A stretch of DNA of 64,000 bases from Planctomonas deserti (GTDB lineage Bacteria; Actinomycetota; Actinomycetes; Actinomycetales; Microbacteriaceae): contig NZ_QANL01000001.1 in the NCBI RefSeq assembly GCF_003067705.1, positions 806,001 through 870,000 of the forward strand, written 5' to 3'. The notes below the pieces were generated by a model. The model searched no databases and was not told the DNA's origin. It was given only the letters and a program-made list of their open reading frames with translations. The translations under genes were made by a program, and so were the position numbers. Shown here piece after piece: positions 35,758-43,634 of this stretch. Each line of letters starts with the position of its first letter. Positions within the stretch are counted from its first letter, which is position 1.

Positions 35758-37447
35758 CCGAGTCCGCCTCCGTTCCCGACGCGACCGGGTTCCCCGGCGC
35801 CGGAGAGCTCTCCGGTGCAAGGTTCTCGGGTGCGGAGTTCTTTGGTGAGAACTTCTCCGGGGTGAGGTTCTCCGGCGTGAGCTTCTCCGGCGGCGCCGAC
35901 GCGGTCCAGTCTGGCGTCAGCGGCGCGTCCGGTATGCGGTCCGCCCGCCAGAGCGACACCGTTCCCTGCTCGCGCTCGCCGAGGAAGCCCGTGAGCGTCG
36001 CCCGGAAGTCGCGGATCCGCTCCTCCTCGGAGTCGTCAAGCAGCGCAGCGGTCTCGGCGTAGCGGTCGAACCCGTGGGCCGCGAACAGCGTCGTGCCACC
36101 CTCGGCGAGCTCGGCCGCGACGGAGCGCCGGACCACGACCGCGTTCCCGCCGTCCTCCGCGGCGAGACCGTGACCGCCGAGCGCCGCGAGCACGTCCTCG
36201 CTGTGCTCGACCGACACCGCGGCGACGCCGTCGGGGACCCGGATCTGGCCGACCGGTGACCCCAGGGTGAGCACCCCGTCGACGGGGAATGTGCCCCGGT
36301 CCGCCACCTCCCGTGCCACGATCCCGCCGAGCGAGTAGCCGGCGAGCACGACGCGGTCGTCCGGGCCGACGCCCGCCTCCCGCATCGCCTGCTCGGTGGC
36401 GCGCACGGCGCCCGCGTCGGCGCCCGTCACCGTGCCGATGTCCGAGGTGACGTCCCACGGGTCGGCCGACGAGCGCGGCGACGCGTCCGCCGTGCCCGCG
36501 ACGTAGACGACGAAGCGCCTGCCCTCGTCGCCGTCGCCGTACTGCTCGATCCGGATCTGCGCGCCCTCGGGTGCCGACCGCGGCACCCGCGCCGCGAGAT
36601 CGGCGTACCCGCGTGGCGCGGCGACGGCTGCGGGGGTCGCGTGTGCGCCCGCGCGACCATCCGTCGCCACCGCCCCGACACCACTCGCGGTCGCGGTCGC
36701 GGTAGCCGTCGCCGTGCTCACCGGCCCTCCTGCCGCGGGTGCATCCGGCCCGTCCACAGGCAGGGGCACCCGGCGCACCGCCACCCAAGTCTCCCGCAGC
36801 AGCCCCGCCGCGCCGGCGGCGCCCGTGACCACCGCGCCCGCCAGAGGAAGGCCGACGTCGAGGCCCTCCTCGCCGAGCAGGTGGCGCGCCGCGGGCGGGG
36901 CGAGCACGACGCCGAGCCCGAAGTCGTCGACCGACGACACCGCGGTGCGGGTGAGCGATGCGACGAGGGCGTTGTTCACGACGGCGGGGTTGTCGCGCAG
37001 CCAGTCGCCGGCACCGCCGACCACGGCCCGCCCCTGCGGGGTCCCGATCGTCACGGCGCCCACGGCGAGCGCGAGGGCGACCGCCGGCCCGTGGGTGAGC
37101 ACGATCCCGGGCAGCAGCATGCCCGCCCAGTAGGCAACCGCCTCCCCCGACGTCCTCTGCACGAGCGCGAGCGTCCGCTCGAGGGCGCCGTATCGCTCGG
37201 CGGAGAGACGCAACGCCCGCGCGAGACTCCCGCTCTCCTGGAGGGCGTCCGCGATGGCGCCGCGGGCCCAGGTCAGGTGGTTGGTGACCCTCGGGTCCAC
37301 CTCCTCGACCAGCGGCCAGGACGCCAGGCGGTCCCGGCAGATCTCGAGCCCGTCCCGGACGTGCTCGAGATCCTGGGCGTGCTCGAGCAGTTCCTCGGTC
37401 GCCACGGCCGTCGAGCCGCCGCCGGAGACGACAAGGTCGTCGCTCAC
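35711..37447 (-). CDS. Large alpha/beta hydrolase with helical N-terminal domain and pentapeptide tail
   Basis: This 578-residue protein is not assigned to a known family member. Residues 1-100 are helical and charged without a signal peptide. Residues 105-135 are hydrophobic (a membrane segment or hairpin), and a second hydrophobic stretch lies at 195-215. A Thr/Ala-repeat linker (245-255) leads to a hydrolase domain with the nucleophile elbow GYSLGG (Ser372), and His458 in FAAHGFDRY is a plausible catalytic His. The last 60 residues contain six tandem P-E-[KN]-[LF]-[TS] units. The GTG start overlaps the upstream small gene (GTGA). It resembles secreted lipase-like substrates with helical partners, which is inference. 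Confidence 0.8.
   Translation of the reverse strand: MSDDLVVSGGGSTAVATEELLEHAQDLEHVRDGLEICRDRLASWPLVEEVDPRVTNHLTWARGAIADALQESGSLARALRLSAERYGALERTLALVQRTSGEAVAYWAGMLLPGIVLTHGPAVALALAVGAVTIGTPQGRAVVGGAGDWLRDNPAVVNNALVASLTRTAVSSVDDFGLGVVLAPPAARHLLGEEGLDVGLPLAGAVVTGAAGAAGLLRETWVAVRRVPLPVDGPDAPAAGGPVSTATATATATASGVGAVATDGRAGAHATPAAVAAPRGYADLAARVPRSAPEGAQIRIEQYGDGDEGRRFVVYVAGTADASPRSSADPWDVTSDIGTVTGADAGAVRATEQAMREAGVGPDDRVVLAGYSLGGIVAREVADRGTFPVDGVLTLGSPVGQIRVPDGVAAVSVEHSEDVLAALGGHGLAAEDGGNAVVVRRSVAAELAEGGTTLFAAHGFDRYAETAALLDDSEEERIRDFRATLTGFLGEREQGTVSLWRADRIPDAPLTPDWTASAPPEKLTPENLTPEKFSPKNSAPENLAPESSPAPGNPVASGTEADSVSPGRGGRAGAGQGR
35808..35897. repeat. Six tandem 15-bp units at the 3' end of the hydrolase gene
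   Basis: Units beginning CTCTCCGG or TTCTnnGG lie at 35808-35822, 35823-35837, 35838-35852, 35853-35867, 35868-35882 and 35883-35897. On the minus strand they encode the P-E-x-x-x tail of the hydrolase. Read on the plus strand they would give F-S-G-x-x pentapeptide repeats. Confidence 0.85.
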
Positions 37448-37716
37448 GCCTGCCTCTCCCGCCGGGCGAGGGCCGTGCCCGTCGCCGCGAGCGCGCCCTG
37501 CAGCTCGGCGGCGGCGCTCTCCAGGAGGTCCTCGACGCGCGTCAGCCGTTCGAGGTAGCGCCGCTGGGCACGCGACCGCCAGTACACCATGCCGCCGGTC
37601 GGCAGCACCCGCCGCAGCACGGACATCCGGGCCACGAGCCCGCCGAGCTCCTCGCGCTGGCGCCGCAGCAGCGCGGTCTCGTACTCCGTGCGGGCATCCA
37701 CTACACCGTCGACCAT
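37444..37716 (-). CDS. Small helical protein coupled to the alpha/beta hydrolase, function unknown
   Basis: This 90-residue protein is predicted to be almost wholly helical: an N-terminal helix (ARTEYETALLRRQREEL), a Gly-Pro turn (VLPTGGMVYW) and a second helix (RRYLERLTRVEDLLESAAAEL) ending in an Ala-rich stretch. It has no Cys and no signal peptide. The helix-turn-helix plan and size recall WXG100-like proteins, but the WxG motif itself is not there. Its stop overlaps the hydrolase start by 4 nt, so the two act together. Confidence 0.75.
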   Translation of the reverse strand: MVDGVVDARTEYETALLRRQREELGGLVARMSVLRRVLPTGGMVYWRSRAQRRYLERLTRVEDLLESAAAELQGALAATGTALARRERQA

Positions 37717-38217
37717 CGCCGATCCTTTCGACCAGCCCATGGTGGCCGCAGCCCGCGCTCCGGCCGCCCGGCACCGGCAGGATGTGGGCCGCACCCTCGG
37801 CGGGGCGCGCTGTGCGGGAGCGGCCGGGCCCGCCGGTACTGGCGGGACCTGGGCTGCCGGGAGCCAAGACCTCAGTTGGCCACCGCCCTCCGGCCACCCT
37901 CTGCGCAATTCAGCAAATCTCCCTCGACACGCCGTGTCCGGGCGTCGACACGCCGAGCCTCGACCGGGATCTGCTGAGTTGCGTTCCTGACCGACGCCGA
38001 TCTGCTGAATTACGGATCTGCTGAATTGCGTTCCTGCATGATCCCGGTGCGCATAGGACCGCATCAGGTCCGGACCCCTCGGGGCCGCACCCGAAAACCC
38101 CGAATCGACGCATCGCGAGGGGTTCGGCGGACTTGTTGAGAGAATTGTGCCCGCGTGCGCCCTCCCCTTCCGGCAGATCGAGCCGGAGCTGCGCCCGCGC
38201 GAGTAGGAGATCCCCGC
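37717..38217. other. 501-nt intergenic region with GATCTGCTGAATT repeats
   Basis: No gene is supported. At 37903-38036 it holds GCAATTCAGCAAATC, then GATCTGCTGAGTTGCGTTCCTG (37968-37989), GATCTGCTGAATTA (37999-38012) and GATCTGCTGAATTGCGTTCCTG (38015-38036). The first is inverted relative to the rest. TCGACACGCC also occurs twice (37924 and 37945). The purB promoter must lie in the right-hand part, where GGAG at 38206 serves as its ribosome site. Confidence 0.7.
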
Positions 38218-39603
38218 ATGACGTCCCTTCCTCCCCAGGTGCTCAGCCCGCTCGACGGGCGCTACTACCCCGCCGTGAGCGACCTCGGCGAGTACCTCTC
38301 GGAGGCCGGGCTGAACCGGGCGCGCGTGCAGGTGGAGGTCGAGTGGCTCCTCTACCTCACCGACCACTCGATGTTCGGGTCCGCACCGCTGTCCGCGGAT
38401 CAGTCGGCCGCGCTGCGTGCCGTCGTCACCGACTTCGGCCAGGCCGAGATTGACGAGCTGGCCGCGCTCGAGGCCACCACCCGCCACGACGTGAAGGCCG
38501 TCGAGTACCTCGTGCGTCGCCGCCTCGACTCGCTCGGGCTCTCCGGCATCGCGGAGCTCACGCACTTCGCGTGCACGAGCGAGGACATCAACAACCTCTC
38601 CTACGCCATCGTCATCGAGTCGGCGGTCCGCGAGGTGTGGCTTCCCCGCGCACGCGCCGTACTCGACGCGCTGCGCACGCGGGCGGTCGAGTACCGGGCC
38701 GACGCGATGCTCTCCCGCACCCACGGCCAGCCCGCGACCCCCACGACGCTCGGCAAGGAGCTCGCCGTCTTCGTCTACCGCGTCGAGCGCCTGCTCGCCG
38801 AGGTCGAGGACGTCGAGTACCTGGGCAAGTTCAGCGGGGCCACCGGTACCTTCGCCGCCCACGTCGCCGCGGACTCGTCCGTCGACTGGCCCGCCGTGTC
38901 ACGCGAGTTCGTGACGTCCCTGGGCCTCACCTGGAATCCCCTGACCACGCAGATCGAGCCGCACGACTGGCAGGCCCAGCTCTACGGCCGCATCGCCCAC
39001 GTGAACCGCGTGCTGCACAACCTCTGCACGGACGTCTGGACCTACATCTCGCTCGGCTACTTCCGGCAGATCCCGCAGGCCGGCGCCACCGGCTCGTCCA
39101 CGATGCCGCACAAGATCAACCCGATCCGCTTCGAGAACGCGGAGGCGAACCTCGAGCTGTCGAACGCCCTGCTCGACTCGCTCGCCGCGACGCTCGTGAC
39201 CTCGCGACTGCAGCGCGACCTCACCGACTCCACGACGCAGCGCAACGTCGGCGTCGCGCTCGGCCACTCCGTGCTCGCGCTCGACAACATCCGTCGCGGG
39301 CTCGGCGAACTCGACGTGGACCGCGCCCTGCTGGCCACGGACCTCGACGGCAACTGGGAGATCCTCGGCGAGGCCATCCAGACCGTCATCCGGGCGGAGA
39401 TCGTGGCCGGCCGCAGCTCGATCGCGGACCCGTACGCGGTGCTGAAGGAGCTCACCCGCGGCAAGCGGATCAGCGGCGAGGACCTGCGCGAGTTCGTGGC
39501 CGGCCTGGACATCGGCGACGACGCGAAGCAGCGCCTCCTCGCGCTCACCCCGGCGGGATACGCCGGGCTCGCGAGCGACCTCGTCGCGCACATCGAGCTC
39601 TAG
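38218..39603 (+). CDS. purB: Adenylosuccinate lyase
   Basis: This 461-residue enzyme of the fumarase/aspartase superfamily cleaves SAICAR and adenylosuccinate in purine synthesis. It starts with the typical LSPLDGRYYP, has the substrate-binding TSEDINNLSYA and SRTHGQPATPTTLGKE (catalytic His) and the signature GSSTMPHKINPI (catalytic Ser loop). The ATG at 38218 has GTAGGAG upstream, and an in-frame ATG further upstream lacks homology. It is monocistronic with a strong terminator. Confidence 0.97.
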   Translation: MTSLPPQVLSPLDGRYYPAVSDLGEYLSEAGLNRARVQVEVEWLLYLTDHSMFGSAPLSADQSAALRAVVTDFGQAEIDELAALEATTRHDVKAVEYLVRRRLDSLGLSGIAELTHFACTSEDINNLSYAIVIESAVREVWLPRARAVLDALRTRAVEYRADAMLSRTHGQPATPTTLGKELAVFVYRVERLLAEVEDVEYLGKFSGATGTFAAHVAADSSVDWPAVSREFVTSLGLTWNPLTTQIEPHDWQAQLYGRIAHVNRVLHNLCTDVWTYISLGYFRQIPQAGATGSSTMPHKINPIRFENAEANLELSNALLDSLAATLVTSRLQRDLTDSTTQRNVGVALGHSVLALDNIRRGLGELDVDRALLATDLDGNWEILGEAIQTVIRAEIVAGRSSIADPYAVLKELTRGKRISGEDLREFVAGLDIGDDAKQRLLALTPAGYAGLASDLVAHIEL

Positions 39604-39623
39604 CGGAGACGCGCCGCCACCCC

Positions 39624-39680
39624 TGAGGTGCCCGAATCGGTCCCGTTTTCGCCGGAAGGGGGACCGATTCCGGCACCTCA
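39624..39680. terminator. Long bidirectional hairpin after purB
   Basis: TGAGGTGCCCGAATCGGTCCC pairs with GGGACCGATTCCGGCACCTCA over about 20 bp with one internal mismatch around a 15-nt loop. It lies between convergent genes. The loop contains GTTTTC. Confidence 0.85.
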
Positions 39681-39698
39681 CGGGAGGGCGAAGCGGGG

Positions 39699-39977
39699 TC
39701 AGACCCCGTGGCCGCGGCCGGTCCCGTCGTGGCCCGGGCCCTCGTGACGGTTCTGCTCCTCGATGTCCCCGAGCTCCGTGCGGTTCGGCTTCGTGGCGAG
39801 CGTGAGCATGGCGAGGCCGACGAGAGATCCGATGAAGGCGATGCCGAGCGCGATGCCCCCGTACTCGAGATTGCGGGTGCTCAGCAGCACGATGACGCCC
39901 GCGAACAGCGCGAGCACGAACGACAGGCCGACAAGTTCGAGGGGACGGAGCCGATCGCGGCGGCTGGGTGAATCCAT
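39699..39977 (-). CDS. Small membrane protein, function unknown
   Basis: This 92-residue protein has a basic N-terminus (RRDRLRPLEL), two hydrophobic helices (VGLSFVLALFAGVIVLLST and IALGIAFIGSLVGLAMLTL) and a charged His/Gly-rich C-terminal tail (HEGPGHDGTGRGHG) that could bind metal. It starts 2 nt after the stop of the larger membrane-protein gene, so the two are coupled. No family is recognised with confidence. Confidence 0.78.
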   Translation of the reverse strand: MDSPSRRDRLRPLELVGLSFVLALFAGVIVLLSTRNLEYGGIALGIAFIGSLVGLAMLTLATKPNRTELGDIEEQNRHEGPGHDGTGRGHGV

Positions 39978-39979
39978 GG

Positions 39980-40603
39980 TCACTTCTCTCCTCTTGCGGC
40001 GGCCGCCTCGGCCGGGGCCCACTTCAGGGACAGCGCCGCGATGATCAGGTAGACGCCGAGCAGGGCGCCGTACGCTCCGAGCAGCCCGACGCCGAGCACG
40101 GATGCGGTCACGGCGCCGTCCACGCCGTCCGCCGCGGTGAAGGCCTCCGCGTAGTCCGGGGGCACGAGCAGGAACACGAGCGCGAGCAGGGCGGTGGCGG
40201 CGCCGACGGTCAGCCAGTCCTTCGCGGCCGCGACCCTGCCGCGGCTCCGCAGGCCGGCGTAGAGCTCGAGGAAGCCGGTGACCGCCGCCCACACGCTCAC
40301 GAGGTACAGGTAGAACAGGAGCCCCGCGGACGAGCCGATCAGGGCCGCGAGGCCGACGACGACGGAGACCGCCCCGTGCACGAGGAACAGCGATCGCAGC
40401 CGGCGGTCCGTCAGGCTTGCGGCCGTGAGGGCCGCGGTGACGAGGCCCGAGAGCAGCGCGAACGCGCCGAACACCGTGAGTCCGAACTGGGGCGAGTGGC
40501 CTGCCGTGAACGTGGTGACCGCCGCGAGAGCGAGGGCCAGGACGGCCCGGGCGAGTGGAACCCGCCAGTAGTTCACCCCGGGCGCGACGATGCCAGACGA
40601 CAC
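39980..40603 (-). CDS. Membrane protein of the HdeD/DUF308 type
   Basis: This 207-residue protein has six hydrophobic segments arranged in pairs, with FYLYLVSVWAAVTGFLELYAG matching the repeated motif of HdeD/DUF308 proteins. Function is not established. I chose the GTG at 40603 because AGAGG lies 7 nt upstream, whereas the ATG at 40621 contains that site inside its coding sequence. The downstream partner is the small membrane protein. Confidence 0.78.
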   Translation of the reverse strand: MSSGIVAPGVNYWRVPLARAVLALALAAVTTFTAGHSPQFGLTVFGAFALLSGLVTAALTAASLTDRRLRSLFLVHGAVSVVVGLAALIGSSAGLLFYLYLVSVWAAVTGFLELYAGLRSRGRVAAAKDWLTVGAATALLALVFLLVPPDYAEAFTAADGVDGAVTASVLGVGLLGAYGALLGVYLIIAALSLKWAPAEAAAARGEK

Positions 40604-40644
40604 GGCACGACCTCTTCTCATTGCGTGCCCCAAGCCTACCGGCT

Positions 40645-40733
40645 GGTCCCTGAGCGCCAGGACGAGCCCCGAACCGAGCCCCAAGACCCCACCACCTCAC
40701 ACACGGCAGAACCCTGAGCGGCAGAACGAGCTC
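40645..40733. repeat. Two imperfect copies of a GGTCCCTGAGCG...ACGAGC element
   Basis: GGTCCCTGAGCGCCAGGACGAGCC (40645) and GAACCCTGAGCGGCAGAACGAGCT (40709) share most bases and lie in the gap between the anti-sigma gene and the next gene. They begin like the dispersed element at 22786. Confidence 0.5.
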
Positions 40734-40756
40734 TGGGCTCCCCAGCCGATCCCGGG

Positions 40757-41503
40757 TCAGAGCTCGGCGCGCACCAGCGGAGCGTCGGAGTCGGCCGAGC
40801 GGATCTCGATGCTGCGGATCTCCGGCGTCGGCACGCTGGTCGACGCGGCCAGCCCACCGGCCCGCGGCCCCGTCGCCCGCCAGGACGCCACGACCCTCTC
40901 CGCGCCGGACGCATCCGTCACGACGAGGTCGTAGGAGGGCTGGTACCTGCTGTCCCAGGACTCGGCGTCGCCGTACTGGCAGGTCCAGTCGAACCGCGTG
41001 CCCCAGGCCTTCTCGGTCACCGAGAGGTCGGCTGTCATCACGGCGTCGCCGACGGGCTGCATGGCGATCACCGGCGCCGGAAGCGCCGACCCGGCGGGAG
41101 TGCTTGTTGCGGCGGGCCCGGCGCTGTCGGCACCCGGCGAGAGGGACGTGCCGAAGACGAAGCCACCGGCCAGCAGCGCGGCGGCGAGCGCTCCAACGCC
41201 CGCCACCGCGCGCCGGCGCGCGCGCCTCCTCGATACGGTTGCACCCGCTGCGAGCCGCTGCACGATTCCGGGCTCGTGCGGACGGTCTCGCAGGGTGTCG
41301 TCGTCGAAGGCGGGCGCCAGGGTGAGCGCCTCCTCCGTCGGCAACCGACCGAGGATGCCCGGCATGCCGGCGAGCTCGGCGACCGCGGCTGCGCAGTGCG
41401 GACACTCGGCGATGTGGCGCTCGAATGTCCGTCGCTGCTCGCCGCTCAGGCCGCCGAGCACGTAAGCGGCGTCCCAGTCGCGGAACGGATCCGTTGCTGT
41501 CAC
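40757..41503 (-). CDS. Zinc-finger anti-sigma factor (RskA-like)
   Basis: This 248-residue membrane protein holds its sigma factor inactive. The N-terminal cytoplasmic domain has the zf-HC2 ligands His and two Cys in RHIAECPHC. A single membrane helix follows at about residues 100-120 (VAGVGALAAALLAGGFVFG), and an RskA-like extracytoplasmic domain follows that. The GTG start overlaps the sigma stop (GTGA). Its release probably depends on regulated proteolysis or zinc-thiol oxidation, which is not visible here. Confidence 0.9.
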   Translation of the reverse strand: MTATDPFRDWDAAYVLGGLSGEQRRTFERHIAECPHCAAAVAELAGMPGILGRLPTEEALTLAPAFDDDTLRDRPHEPGIVQRLAAGATVSRRRARRRAVAGVGALAAALLAGGFVFGTSLSPGADSAGPAATSTPAGSALPAPVIAMQPVGDAVMTADLSVTEKAWGTRFDWTCQYGDAESWDSRYQPSYDLVVTDASGAERVVASWRATGPRAGGLAASTSVPTPEIRSIEIRSADSDAPLVRAEL

Positions 41504-42006
41504 TGGGTCACACCTCTCTCCTGCAGTGCCAGGCGCATCGCGCGAAGTGCGTAATGCAGCCGTGACTTCACCGTGCCCTCGGGCACGTCCTCTCGCCGGG
41601 CGATCTCCGCGACGGTCTGGCCTAGGTAGTAGGCGCTGACCACCGCCGTCCGGTGTTCCACGGACAGCGAGGCGAGCGCGTCCGCGATGAGCCAGGCGTC
41701 GAGCACCGGCCCCGTCATGTCCTCCCCGACCGACTCGGGCAGTCGGTCGGTCGGGAACTCATGGGTGTGCCGCGCGCTGCGGCGATCGTCGATCACGAGG
41801 TTCCGTGCCACCGTGAACAGCCACGCCCGGGCGGCCTCGTCGCTCTGCTCGAGGATGGCCGGGCGGCGCCACGCTCGCAGCAGCGCCTCCTGCACGACGT
41901 CCTGCGCGAGCCCATGGTCACGGGTGAGCCGAAGGACGTAGCGGAAGAGCGCAGGACCGTGCGCGTCGTGCAGCGCCCGGAGCAGCTCCGCCTGATCGTC
42001 CGACAT
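41500..42006 (-). CDS. ECF RNA polymerase sigma factor
   Basis: This 168-residue sigma-70 family protein has region 2 (ALFRYVLRLTRDHGLAQDVVQEALLRAW split at the -10 contact) and region 4 with the helix-turn-helix YYLGQTVAEIARREDVPEGTVKSRLHYALRAMR. The length is standard for ECF sigmas. It is the middle gene of a minus-strand set: the YceI-like gene 38 nt upstream and the anti-sigma overlapping downstream. The combination suggests an envelope or redox stress regulon, possibly including the divergent lipoprotein gene. Confidence 0.93.
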   Translation of the reverse strand: MSDDQAELLRALHDAHGPALFRYVLRLTRDHGLAQDVVQEALLRAWRRPAILEQSDEAARAWLFTVARNLVIDDRRSARHTHEFPTDRLPESVGEDMTGPVLDAWLIADALASLSVEHRTAVVSAYYLGQTVAEIARREDVPEGTVKSRLHYALRAMRLALQERGVTQ

Positions 42007-42044
42007 CTCACCCGTCCCGTGGCCCGATCGACTCGTACCCGCGG

Positions 42045-42737
42045 TCAGTCCTGCTCGACGTTGAGCAGGAACTCGACGAAGCCCTCATCCTCGACCTCGA
42101 CGAAGCCGAGGCTCGGCGCCTCGACGCCGTAGTCCTCGAAGGTGATGGGGATGCTGCCGCTCACCTGACCGCCGGTCGATGTGAGCACAGCCTCGAGCTC
42201 CGCCGTCACCTCCCGGGTCACCCCGTGGAGGGTGAGCTCACCCGTCGCCTCGAACTCCTGGGGCTCGCCCGCGACCGGTTCCTCGGCCGTCACCGGCTCG
42301 GTGAGCGTGAATGTGGCCTCCGGGAACTTCGACACCTCCAGCGCGACGTCGCGGAAGTAGATGTCGCGCGGCGGCTCCGTCGTGGCGATGCTCGCGACGT
42401 CCACGGTGACGGTCGCCTGGGTGAGGGTCAGGCCGTCCGCGGTCAGCGAGCCGGTGACCTCCTCCGTGCGGCCCGTGACGGTGACGTCATTGCCCTGCAA
42501 CACCTCGTTCACGCGATAGCCCGCGTACGAGCCCTCGACGACGGACCAGGTGCCGGACAGCTTCTCCAGGTCGACGGCGGTCTGCGCGCCGGGAGCGACC
42601 CGGTCGAGCGAGGGCGGCGCATCCACGACGCTGGCTGCATAAGTCGCGTAGAGCCCGGGCCCGAACGTCAGGGCGGCCCCGCCGAGCACGACGGCGCCTG
42701 CCCCGATCCCGATCAGGATCTTCGATTTCTTCCTCAC
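42045..42737 (-). CDS. YceI family protein
   Basis: This 230-residue protein has an N-terminal membrane helix (ILIGIGAGAVVLGGAALTFG) and a lipocalin-like YceI domain, recognised from TWSVVEGSYAGYRVNEVL, FRDVALEVSKFPEATFTLT and the conserved GELTLHGVTREVTAE. The domain binds isoprenoid-like lipids in relatives. The GTG start at 42737 has a strong GAGGAGG site. It leads the operon with the ECF sigma and its anti-sigma, so it may be both target and sensor partner of that system. Confidence 0.9.
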   Translation of the reverse strand: MRKKSKILIGIGAGAVVLGGAALTFGPGLYATYAASVVDAPPSLDRVAPGAQTAVDLEKLSGTWSVVEGSYAGYRVNEVLQGNDVTVTGRTEEVTGSLTADGLTLTQATVTVDVASIATTEPPRDIYFRDVALEVSKFPEATFTLTEPVTAEEPVAGEPQEFEATGELTLHGVTREVTAELEAVLTSTGGQVSGSIPITFEDYGVEAPSLGFVEVEDEGFVEFLLNVEQD

Positions 42738-42806
42738 GACGCCTCCTCGGCTCCTACCGCCTCTACCGGGTGCAACGAGACAGGCGGGGTCGAGGTTCAT
42801 CGTCCA

Positions 42807-42890
42807 GGGAAAAAACCTCGCTGTCGATTCGGGTGGCCGGCCGAGCGGGCTCCGAGCGCCCTCGGCGGGTGAGCAATCGACAGTTTTTCC
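42807..42890. promoter_or_regulatory. Mirrored GGAAAAA...CTGTCGATT motifs between the YceI and lipoprotein genes
   Basis: On the plus strand GGAAAAA and CTGTCGATT (42808-42829) are separated by 6 nt, and on the minus strand GGAAAAACTGTCGATT is continuous (42890-42875). Each lies about 140-175 nt upstream of the gene it points to. They may be promoters or operator halves of the adjacent ECF system. Confidence 0.4.
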
Positions 42891-42981
42891 GCACCCGGTG
42901 TGAACGATCCGGCCCGCCGCCTCGTTCTTCCCGGTACGGACCCGCTGACCGCGAGCCCTCCCCACTGAAGAAGAAGGAATC

Positions 42982-43512
42982 ATGAACAGCTCACTGCGGA
43001 TCCCTCTGGCCGGCGCGGCCATCGTGGTCCTCGCCCTGGCCGGCTGCGCAACGTCCTCCGGCTCGACCGCACCCGAACCCTCGGCGTCGGAGTCGGAGTC
43101 CGCCGCCCCGGAGCCGACGGAGTCGGAGACGCCCGCGGCGGCGATGGCCGAACTCACGACCGCGGACAGCCCGCTCGGCGAGATCATCGTCGACGCGGAC
43201 GGGATGACCGCCTACTACTTCGACAAGGACGTGCCCGACTCCGGATCGAGCTCGTGCTCGGGCGACTGCGCCGTCGCCTGGCCCTCGATCACGAGCGAGA
43301 CAACGACGCCGGTCGTCGACGAGGGGATCACCGCCTCCGTCGGCACGATCACCGGCGTGGCCGGGGAGACGCAGATCACGGTGAACGGCCTTCCGGTCTA
43401 TCTGTTCCAGAAGGACGCCGCCCCCGGCGATGTCAACGGCCAGGGCGTCGGCGACGTGTGGTGGGTCATCACCCCTGACGGCACGAAGATCACGGATCCG
43501 CTGCCCCAGTAA
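42982..43512 (+). CDS. Secreted repeat lipoprotein (COG4315 family)
   Basis: This 176-residue lipoprotein has a lipobox LAGC with Cys22, a Ser/Glu/Pro linker, and two copies of the family repeat: GEIIVDADGMTAYYFDKD with the CSGDCAVAWP cysteine pair, and TVNGLPVYLFQKDAAPGDVNGQGVGDVWWVI. Function is unknown; relatives lie beside ECF sigma systems. GAAGGA precedes the ATG. It is divergent from the YceI operon across 244 nt and likely shares its regulation. Confidence 0.88.
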   Translation: MNSSLRIPLAGAAIVVLALAGCATSSGSTAPEPSASESESAAPEPTESETPAAAMAELTTADSPLGEIIVDADGMTAYYFDKDVPDSGSSSCSGDCAVAWPSITSETTTPVVDEGITASVGTITGVAGETQITVNGLPVYLFQKDAAPGDVNGQGVGDVWWVITPDGTKITDPLPQ

Positions 43513-43634
43513 CGGCCGAGCGAAGTCGCTCGACCAGGCATACGGTCGTAGGGGCGCAGGCGGGTGGATCCTCGGGATCCGCCCGCCCTCCCGCCGCGTC
43601 GCCAGCCGGGCGACGGCATCGACCGGAAGGCACC

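Noticed and set aside
35759-36062. Plus-strand pentapeptide-repeat protein
   Set aside because: The F-S-G-x-x reading is the complement of the hydrolase tail. There is no ribosome site, and the rest of the frame is antisense to the conserved hydrolase domain.
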